From JAEYLA01 sp035561315 (GTDB taxonomy: Bacteria > Bacillota > Clostridia > Christensenellales > CAG-138): a stretch of 5,681 nucleotides of DNA. The translations under genes were made by a program, and so were the position numbers. The stretch spans positions 1 to 5,681 of the forward strand of contig DATMXR010000245.1 in assembly GCA_035561315.1 (NCBI GenBank), given 5' to 3'. Below the pieces are notes generated by a model that worked only from the letters and a program-made list of their open reading frames with translations, was not told the origin of the DNA and made no database searches. Positions 1-4,218 of the stretch are shown here, in pieces (within the stretch, counting starts at the first letter, position 1; each line of letters starts with the position of its first letter).

Positions 1-8
1 TTCTTTTT

Positions 9-26
9 CCTTTTGTTCACAAAAGG
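9..26. repeat. Perfect short inverted repeat (8-bp arms, 2-bp spacer)
   Basis: The arms CCTTTTGT (9-16) and ACAAAAGG (19-26) are exact reverse complements around the spacer TC. The plus strand has a T-rich run before the repeat rather than after it, and the minus strand has A's after it, so it does not fit an intrinsic terminator in either direction. It could be an operator for a gene to the left of the window, or chance. No regulator family can be assigned from the sequence. Confidence 0.4.
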
Positions 27-70
27 GCGCTCGATGGCATAATTTTTTCGTATTCTGCCCCGAATTCCCT

Positions 71-113
71 AAAATCACGTTGCGGGCGCAAGGGCTTCCC
101 TCCGTTTGCCCGC
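71..113 (-). terminator. Weak candidate terminator downstream of the lipoprotein gene
   Basis: GCGGGC (82-87) pairs with GCCCGC (108-113), enclosing a smaller GGG/CCC hairpin. Read on the minus strand the hairpin lies about 26 nt past the lipoprotein stop codon. It is followed only by a short T4 run (71-74) that starts seven bases beyond the stem. Position favours a terminator for the 139-1161 gene, but the distant, short U-tract makes this weak. The rest of 1-138 shows no gene that I can support. Confidence 0.25.
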
Positions 114-138
114 GCCGCGATGGTTTGTTATGAAATAA

Positions 139-1161
139 TCAATGATTATACATTGTGAACCATTGCGGCTGAGCGCCTATGGCCGGTACGCCCTCCTCAT
201 ACGTCGCGGCGCTGACGCCGATCCCGTTTTTGACAGGCGCGCCGCCGTGCATCATGCCGTTGAGCGCATTCACCTGCAAATAGGCCCATTCGGCGGGTTC
301 CGCGCCCATCGCCACGGGGAAAACATACCGCTGCAAAAGCTTCCGCTGCAAATAGACGGTCCCTTCCGGAACGGCAAATACCTCCATATCCGTGCGGCCG
401 CGCTCTGTGAGCGCAAGAAGCGCCGAAAGCGCGAGCGGGAGCGTTTCTGCGTAGACGGCGTCCACCGTGCCCTCCACATATTCGTCCAGCCGCTCTTCCA
501 TAAATTCCTTGGCGCGCTGCGGTTTTTTGCCGTAAAAGCTGCCTTTCCCCAGCACCTTTCCCTCTTTGGCCGCCTGCCGGAACGCGTCGTGCCCCGGGCT
601 GCCCTTTTCCGTAAAAAGGCCGATCAGGCGCACCGGCGCATCGTGCGGGGGGTAGGAAAGCGCGATATCCAGGGCGTATTCCGCCGCATGCTCCGCCTCA
701 TACCGGAAATACGAAGCCCCTTCCGGCTCCTCCCCGTCCGGAAACAGGTCGATAACGGATACCGGCGTGCCCTGTTCGGACAAGCCCGCTATCGCCTCAA
801 GCGAGGTCCCTTTTTTCGCGCGCAGCACAAGAACGCCGTCATACGCGCCCGCGGGAAGCTCTTTTGGAAACGCTTCCGCCGCGTATTGCTGGGTGACGCG
901 CCAACCCCGGCCCGAAAGCGCCCGCAGCAGGCTTTCCACATAGGGCTCGATCTCGTCCCGTTCGCAATCCGTTAAGAAAAGCACGGAGGGCGGCGGCAGC
1001 GGCGTGGGTGTGGGAACGAGCGTGGCGGCGGGCGTCAAAGCGGCTTTCGGGGCGGGCGTACCGGCCGCCCCGCGGGGCGATACGCTTGCGCAGCCGCAAA
1101 GCGACAGCGCCATCAGGAGCGCCAGCGGCCGTATGATGCTGTTCTTTCTTCTAGGATGCAT
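139..1161 (-). CDS. Predicted lipoprotein with periplasmic-binding-protein-like domain
   Basis: The product is a 340-residue exported protein. Its N-terminus has basic residues (RRK at 4-6), a hydrophobic stretch (about 9-22) and a lipobox LCGC, predicting lipid attachment at Cys24. A Thr/Pro/Ala-rich linker follows (about 34-58), then a folded domain from about residue 59 to the end. That domain alternates hydrophobic strands and helices: SVLFLTD at 59-65, DGVLVL at 108-113, then VRLIGLFTEKG. This pattern resembles type I periplasmic sugar-binding proteins (Peripla_BP_4-like). The assignment rests on fold pattern, not on a diagnostic motif, and no ligand can be named. The ATG at 1161 was chosen because it places the signal peptide at the N-terminus; the open frame continues 63 codons upstream, but that stretch crosses the divergent promoter region and is low-complexity. 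There is no clear ribosome binding site before the ATG. No transporter permease or ATPase gene is adjacent, so it may be an orphan sensor or binding lipoprotein. Confidence 0.75.
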   Translation of the reverse strand: MHPRRKNSIIRPLALLMALSLCGCASVSPRGAAGTPAPKAALTPAATLVPTPTPLPPPSVLFLTDCERDEIEPYVESLLRALSGRGWRVTQQYAAEAFPKELPAGAYDGVLVLRAKKGTSLEAIAGLSEQGTPVSVIDLFPDGEEPEGASYFRYEAEHAAEYALDIALSYPPHDAPVRLIGLFTEKGSPGHDAFRQAAKEGKVLGKGSFYGKKPQRAKEFMEERLDEYVEGTVDAVYAETLPLALSALLALTERGRTDMEVFAVPEGTVYLQRKLLQRYVFPVAMGAEPAEWAYLQVNALNGMMHGGAPVKNGIGVSAATYEEGVPAIGAQPQWFTMYNH

Positions 1162-1176
1162 ACCGTTAGCATACCA
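1161..1176 (-). promoter_or_regulatory. Candidate extended -10 promoter for the lipoprotein gene
   Basis: On the minus strand the bases TGG (1176-1174) precede TATGCT (1173-1168), which fits an extended -10 element (TGn plus a TATAAT-like hexamer, 4 of 6 matches). No good -35 hexamer is visible 16-18 bp upstream. A start 7 nt beyond the -10 would fall at about 1161, the A of the ATG itself, which would explain the lack of a ribosome binding site by giving a leaderless message. This is inferred from sequence only. Confidence 0.35.
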
Positions 1177-1195
1177 ATTTTGGTACGGGTATAAC
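1166..1195 (+). promoter_or_regulatory. Candidate promoter for the L,D-transpeptidase gene
   Basis: TTAGCA (1166-1171, 4 of 6 matches to TTGACA) is separated by 18 bp from TATAAC (1190-1195, 5 of 6 matches to TATAAT). It would start transcription near 1202 and leave a leader of about 60 nt before the ATG at 1265. The -35 hexamer overlaps the candidate -10 of the opposite-strand lipoprotein promoter, so the two could compete. Confidence 0.45.
1172..1185. promoter_or_regulatory. Inverted repeat in the divergent promoter region, possible operator
   Basis: TACCAA (1172-1177) and TTGGTA (1180-1185) are perfect 6-bp arms around TT. The repeat lies in the spacer of the plus-strand promoter candidate and touches the minus-strand -10 candidate. 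A dimeric regulator bound here could affect both genes. No regulator gene is present in the window, and a 14-bp repeat can arise by chance. Confidence 0.35.
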
Positions 1196-1259
1196 CGCGG
1201 CGGCCGCGAACTTCTCCGGCCGGGCGGCGATGCGCGTAAAAAAACCGCCCCGAAAGGAG
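1196..1259 (+). other. Structured leader and ribosome binding site of the L,D-transpeptidase gene
   Basis: The predicted leader contains two GC-rich inverted repeats. CGCGGC (1196-1201) pairs with GCCGCG (1203-1208) around a single base, which is too tight for a full RNA hairpin. GGGCGG (1222-1227) pairs with CCGCCC (1245-1250) across a loop that includes an A7 run. The second stem ends two bases before a strong ribosome binding site, AAAGGAG (1253-1259), five bases from the ATG at 1265. This site fixes the start codon. The stem could modulate translation, but no known riboswitch is recognised. Confidence 0.5.
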
Positions 1260-1264
1260 CAGCC

Positions 1265-2308
1265 ATGCGATTGCGCGCCCTATGCTTTTTCTGCGCCTTA
1301 GCGGCGCTTTTTGCCCTGCCGCGCCCCGCGTATGCGCTCGATGCGCTCAAAAATACCGATCCGGAAAAATATTACATACTGCTCGATACCGTCAACCAGA
1401 TCGTCACCGTATACGAAAAGGACGACGCGGGCGAATATACGCGCATCGTGCGGCGGTTTTTATGCTCCACCGGAAAAACGGAGACGGACCCGGAGGACCC
1501 GGAGGACGTCGCCACCCCCACGCCGCGCGGCGTCTGGAAGATCGGCGGGCGGGAACGGTTCGGGAAATTCGCGAATTTTTCCGGCGAATACGCGCGGTAC
1601 TGGACGCAGATCGTGGAAAGCGTCTACTTCCATTCCATCATGTTCTCCCGCCGCAGCGTGAACACCCTGCAATCCTACCCGTACCGGCACCTGGGGCAGA
1701 ACGTCTCCCACGGCTGCGTGCGCCTGTATGTGGAGGACGCGAAGTGGCTCTATTACTATGCCTGCCCGGGCACCGTCGTCAACATTTCCACCACGGAAAA
1801 GCCGGACCCCGCGCTCAAACGCGCGCTCAGATCCAAGCTTTCCTTCCACGACTACAACGCCATGCAGAAGGGCATTTACGATACCGAAGAGCTGCCCAAC
1901 CTGGACGCGTGGACGGTATTGGAGGACGCCGGCCTCCGCACCGGCAACGGCTCAAACGACCGGCGGATCGCCCGGCTTCCGCTGGGCGCCGCCGTGGAAG
2001 TGCTGCAGTTTGGAGACCCCTGGTGCAAGGTGAAGTACAAAAAACGGGAGGGCTACATCCGTACGGCCTACCTCACGTTTGAGGAGGGCGTGATGGAGTC
2101 CACGCCCGACGCGGACATCATGCGCTATACCTCGTACCTCTGCGCCGTGCCGGGGGACGGCGGCACGCGGCTGTTTAAGGTGCCCACGTACACCACCGTG
2201 CGGGTGCTCTCCTACGGCCCGGAGGGATATGCGGAGGTGGAGGTCTGGGGCGTGCGGGGATACCTGCCCGTGCGAGTGCTGGAAAAGGGATGGGGATTAT
2301 TGCCATAA
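1265..2308 (+). CDS. Exported L,D-transpeptidase (YkuD family) with two C-terminal SH3-like domains
   Basis: The 347-residue product probably forms or edits 3-3 peptide cross-links, or attaches groups to peptidoglycan stem peptides, outside the membrane. Residues 1-24 form a signal peptide (MRLR, hydrophobic core, AYA before Leu25). The YkuD catalytic domain spans about 35-175. It has an early strand pair with KYYILLDTVNQIVTVY, then TPTPRGVWKI at 84-93, the conserved FHS with His123, and the active-site block HLGQNVSHGCVRL at 142-154 with catalytic Cys151. The gap between His123 and the SHGC block is longer than in Bacillus YkuD. Two SH3-like segments follow, at about 214-272 (W253, then EGYI and YL) and 285-340 (RGYLPVRVL). 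These probably bind the wall, although their ligands are unknown. The start is set by AAAGGAG at 1253-1259. The gene is divergent from the lipoprotein and convergent with the uvrA-side genes. The catalytic assignment is firm; the exact cross-link made is not known. Confidence 0.95.
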   Translation: MRLRALCFFCALAALFALPRPAYALDALKNTDPEKYYILLDTVNQIVTVYEKDDAGEYTRIVRRFLCSTGKTETDPEDPEDVATPTPRGVWKIGGRERFGKFANFSGEYARYWTQIVESVYFHSIMFSRRSVNTLQSYPYRHLGQNVSHGCVRLYVEDAKWLYYYACPGTVVNISTTEKPDPALKRALRSKLSFHDYNAMQKGIYDTEELPNLDAWTVLEDAGLRTGNGSNDRRIARLPLGAAVEVLQFGDPWCKVKYKKREGYIRTAYLTFEEGVMESTPDADIMRYTSYLCAVPGDGGTRLFKVPTYTTVRVLSYGPEGYAEVEVWGVRGYLPVRVLEKGWGLLP

Positions 2309-2337
2309 AACAAAGAAAGCGGAAGCCTTGCTCCCGC
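2303..2337 (-). terminator. Intrinsic terminator, minus strand, abutting the L,D-transpeptidase stop codon
   Basis: Read on the minus strand, GCGGGAGC (2337-2330) pairs with GCTTCCGC (2326-2319) around the loop AAG, with one G-U wobble in eight pairs. A T-rich tail (TTTCTTTGTTTTA) follows. In the plus direction the stem has an A-C mismatch and no T tract. It therefore best ends minus-strand transcription coming from the PAP2 gene about 160 nt upstream, or from a small RNA starting near 2392. The tail overlaps the L,D-transpeptidase stop codon at 2306-2308. Confidence 0.75.
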
Positions 2338-2392
2338 CCTAATTATCACCAATAGAATACGTTGAGGACTCTGCATCAAACCCTGCTTAGGC
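2303..2392 (-). ncRNA. Possible small RNA or structured 3' UTR of the PAP2 gene
   Basis: A perfect TATAAT hexamer sits on the minus strand at 2404-2399, about 90 nt before the strong terminator at 2337-2303. A transcript starting near 2392 would be a terminator-tailed RNA of about 90 nt. No convincing -35 hexamer is visible, since the matching region is GC-rich, and no known RNA family is recognised. The alternative is that the segment is simply the 3' end of the uvrA-PAP2 message. A reading frame in it starting MQSPQR runs through the terminator into the antisense of the L,D-transpeptidase gene and lacks a ribosome binding site, so I do not call it a gene. Confidence 0.22.
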
Positions 2393-2437
2393 GTGTATAT
2401 TATACATGGTTTGCAGGGCGCGTCGCCCCGGCGCGCC
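2371..2437. repeat. Cluster of nested inverted repeats between the convergent genes
   Basis: An AT-rich palindrome, TGTATA-T-TATACA (2394-2406), sits inside a longer imperfect stem. CTGC plus AAACC (2371-2374 and 2378-2382, with a 3-base bulge) pair with GGTTT plus GCAG (2408-2416). A competing stem, CCCTGC (2381-2386) with GCAGGG (2413-2418), overlaps it. Next to it, GGCGCG (2417-2422) pairs with CGCGCC (2432-2437), and GGGCG/CGCCC form another short hairpin at 2416-2428. The AT-rich core between GC-rich arms differs from the surrounding composition. The cluster could be a small interspersed repeat, an RNA fold or a remnant of a mobile element. Nothing here identifies which. Confidence 0.45.
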
Positions 2438-2499
2438 GTTATGGCCGCAGTGCTGTTTCCAATGCGCAAAAACGCCGCCTCACTGTATCCGCCACCCGG

Positions 2500-3414
2500 C
2501 TATGCCCCCAGTTTTGAAAAGAACCGGAACGTCATGGGCCAGGCCGCCCCGCCGGCGAGCGTCATCAAAAAATACCTGAGTCCGTTCGCCGCGGCGTCCC
2601 CGCCGAACAGCGCGAGGAGCGGCGCTTTCAATACGACGCGGACAAACATCAAAATCCCAAGCCCGCCCAGGCATTTTATGATCTGCACCCACCAGACCGC
2701 CTTTACGGGGAATTTCAAATACCTGTCGTCGAGCCACCAGATGGCCAGAAGCCCCAGCATTCCCCCGGTGAGGGACCATACGCTTTCCCGGCCGTGCGCG
2801 TCGAACTCCGCCACATTGGCGGCGGAGGCGGGCGCAAGCAGGAGATAGAGCACGACGGCGGCGCAAAAAAGCATGCCCGCGCCGCCCAGCACGCGGACGG
2901 CGCCCCTGCCGCTGTCCGCATAGCGGAACGCAAAATGCATCAGTATGAGCAGCAGTACGCCCGTAAGCAGGGAAACGCCCACGTCCAGCGGCGTATGCAC
3001 GCCGAGGTACATGCGGGAAAACGCGGTCAGAAGCACCAGCACAACGGCCGTAACCGTTACCAATCGCTTTTTGAGCCACATGGCGGCGCCGCCGAACAGC
3101 ATGACGGCGCTCTGCGTGTGCCCGCTGGGGAAGGAATACCCCGTCGCCCCCGCGCGCGCGGACTCCACAATGGAAAACGAAGGGTCCTGCACCCACGGGC
3201 GCGGCAAAAGGAATATCGCTTTTAAAAGCTGGTTGAGTACGCCGCCCAAAAGGCCCATGTAGAACAGCCGGAAGCCCCATTTCTTGTCGATACACCAGAT
3301 GACGATCAGCCCGACCGCCATAAACACCGTTTCGTCGCCCAGATATGTGACATACGCCATCACGGCGTCCCAGAACGGCGTACGGATTTTGGCAAGCGCA
3401 TGTAGAAATTCCAT
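2500..3414 (-). CDS. PAP2-superfamily integral membrane phosphatase
   Basis: The 304-residue, very hydrophobic protein is predicted to remove phosphate from a lipid phosphate or pyrophosphate at the membrane; the substrate is not readable from sequence. All three signature blocks of the phosphatidic acid phosphatase type 2 family are intact: Lys65 with Arg72-Pro73 (KAIFLLPRP), PSGH at 96-99, and Ser133-Arg134 with His140 and Asp144 (SRMYLGVHTPLD). By family knowledge His99 and His140 are the acid/base and nucleophile histidines. About eight or nine membrane segments are suggested, near 30-42, 48-68, 100-114, 117-134, 143-163, 173-194, 212-228, 239-262 and 281-299. The region after about 165 is an extra membrane module beyond the minimal catalytic core. 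The start is fixed by TAGGAGG (3426-3420), five bases before the ATG. It lies 19 bp downstream of the nitroreductase-like gene and is probably last in the uvrA transcription unit. It could act on undecaprenyl pyrophosphate or phosphatidylglycerol phosphate, but this is undecided. Confidence 0.95.
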   Translation of the reverse strand: MEFLHALAKIRTPFWDAVMAYVTYLGDETVFMAVGLIVIWCIDKKWGFRLFYMGLLGGVLNQLLKAIFLLPRPWVQDPSFSIVESARAGATGYSFPSGHTQSAVMLFGGAAMWLKKRLVTVTAVVLVLLTAFSRMYLGVHTPLDVGVSLLTGVLLLILMHFAFRYADSGRGAVRVLGGAGMLFCAAVVLYLLLAPASAANVAEFDAHGRESVWSLTGGMLGLLAIWWLDDRYLKFPVKAVWWVQIIKCLGGLGILMFVRVVLKAPLLALFGGDAAANGLRYFLMTLAGGAAWPMTFRFFSKLGA

Positions 3415-3419
3415 AACGG

Positions 3420-3426
3420 CCTCCTA
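3420..3426 (-). promoter_or_regulatory. Strong ribosome binding site of the PAP2 gene
   Basis: TAGGAGG on the minus strand lies five bases before the ATG at 3414, within the 19-bp gap after the upstream stop codon. Its quality contrasts with the weaker site of the preceding gene and confirms the PAP2 start. No promoter fits in this gap, which supports co-transcription. Confidence 0.85.
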
Positions 3427-3433
3427 CATTGGT

Positions 3434-4174
3434 TTAATTCTCATACGAGGTCGGCGTGAACACCGCGTCGTCCTCCTCAAAGCTCCATTCCCCCGCCACG
3501 CCGCCGTGGGCCGCGCCAAGCTCCAGATGCAGCATTGTGATGCCGCAGTCCAGCATGCCGTAGCCAAAATTGTTGCCCGTGTTGCGCACGCGGATGTTTT
3601 CGCCCTCCACAATATACTGCCAGGGCTGCGCGTTGGTGGCGGACGGCGCAAGCCGCGCGCATTCGAGCGCAAGCCGCTGCCATTCCGGCAGCTGCTGAAG
3701 TTCGTCCTGCGACAGCCCCGTCAGCTTATCGAGCGCTCTTCTTGGCCGGGCGGCATAGTTTTCCGCCGAAACGCCCAGCGGCGTGATGCAGGTCAGCTCC
3801 TCGCCGGGCCTGAGCTTTAAGGCGGAAGCCACGGCCTTTTTGTTGTACATGCCCAGCCAGCAGGTCCCAAGCCCGAGGGCGGTCGCTTCCAGCACGAACG
3901 CCTCGCCGAGATACCCCACCGTGCGGTCGTCCGCGTTTTCATCCTCCACAAATGCCGCAAACCAGCCGGTGCCCTTGATGCGCCCCGCGCCGAGCAGTAT
4001 GGGTGCGAACGCCTTAGGGTCGTGCGCGATGAGTATACGCACGCCCCGCGCGGAAAGCTGCTCCGCTTTTTCGTACAGCAGGTCAATATCGCTTTCGTCC
4101 GGCTCTCCCTTGTACTTGCGCACCGCAAAGCGCTGCCCAACGGCGGAATGCCACCGCTCCATCGTAAATGCCAT
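3434..4174 (-). CDS. Nitroreductase-family flavoprotein (TM1586-like, two half-domains)
   Basis: The 246-residue soluble protein is probably an FMN-binding, NAD(P)H-dependent oxidoreductase of the cytoplasm; its natural substrate is unknown. The N-terminal half has RFAVRKY at 15-21, the usual FMN-phosphate contact region of nitroreductases, then GYLGEAFVLEATALGLGTCW (87-106) and a PLG turn at 132-134. The C-terminal half has LAPSATNAQPW at 175-185, a block that normally lies near the N-terminus of classical nitroreductases, and a second helix-like block, YGMLDCGITMLHLELG (205-220). This order matches the TM1586-type 'putative nitroreductase' family, in which one chain carries two related halves. 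The ATG at 4174 was chosen over an upstream in-frame ATG at 4285, which would overlap uvrA by 68 bases. A G5 tract (4187-4183), eight bases before it, serves as a modest ribosome binding site. A second ATG four codons in has no site of its own. It follows uvrA by 43 bp. Confidence 0.85.
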   Translation of the reverse strand: MAFTMERWHSAVGQRFAVRKYKGEPDESDIDLLYEKAEQLSARGVRILIAHDPKAFAPILLGAGRIKGTGWFAAFVEDENADDRTVGYLGEAFVLEATALGLGTCWLGMYNKKAVASALKLRPGEELTCITPLGVSAENYAARPRRALDKLTGLSQDELQQLPEWQRLALECARLAPSATNAQPWQYIVEGENIRVRNTGNNFGYGMLDCGITMLHLELGAAHGGVAGEWSFEEDDAVFTPTSYEN

Positions 4175-4202
4175 GCGTGTAACCCCCGATCCTCTTTTCG
4201 TT

Positions 4203-4218
4203 ATTGGGTTGATTGGGT
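4203..4218. repeat. Short direct repeat at the uvrA stop codon
   Basis: ATTGGGT occurs twice (4203-4209 and 4212-4218), separated by TG, and the second copy ends on the first base of the uvrA stop triplet as read on the plus strand. It is in the intergenic gap before the nitroreductase-like gene. It is probably incidental. Confidence 0.3.

Noticed and set aside
142..975. Plus-strand open frame (277 codons) opposite the lipoprotein gene
   Set aside because: The composition is very Arg-rich with no signal, motif or ribosome binding site, whereas the opposite strand has a lipobox and linker.
1004..1264. 87-codon upstream extension of the L,D-transpeptidase frame
   Set aside because: It overlaps the lipoprotein gene and the divergent promoter. 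The strong ribosome binding site at 1253-1259 and the signal peptide place the start at 1265.
1162..1350. 63-codon upstream extension of the lipoprotein frame
   Set aside because: It would bury the signal peptide inside the protein and overlap the transpeptidase start. Its sequence is Arg/Ala/Pro-rich and unstructured.
2212..2469. 85-codon minus-strand open frame between the convergent genes
   Set aside because: It crosses the intrinsic terminator and continues antisense to the transpeptidase C-terminus. It has no ribosome binding site or recognisable domain.
2393..2848. 151-codon plus-strand open frame downstream of the transpeptidase
   Set aside because: Most of it is antisense to the PAP2 gene. 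It has no ribosome binding site and its composition is low-complexity.
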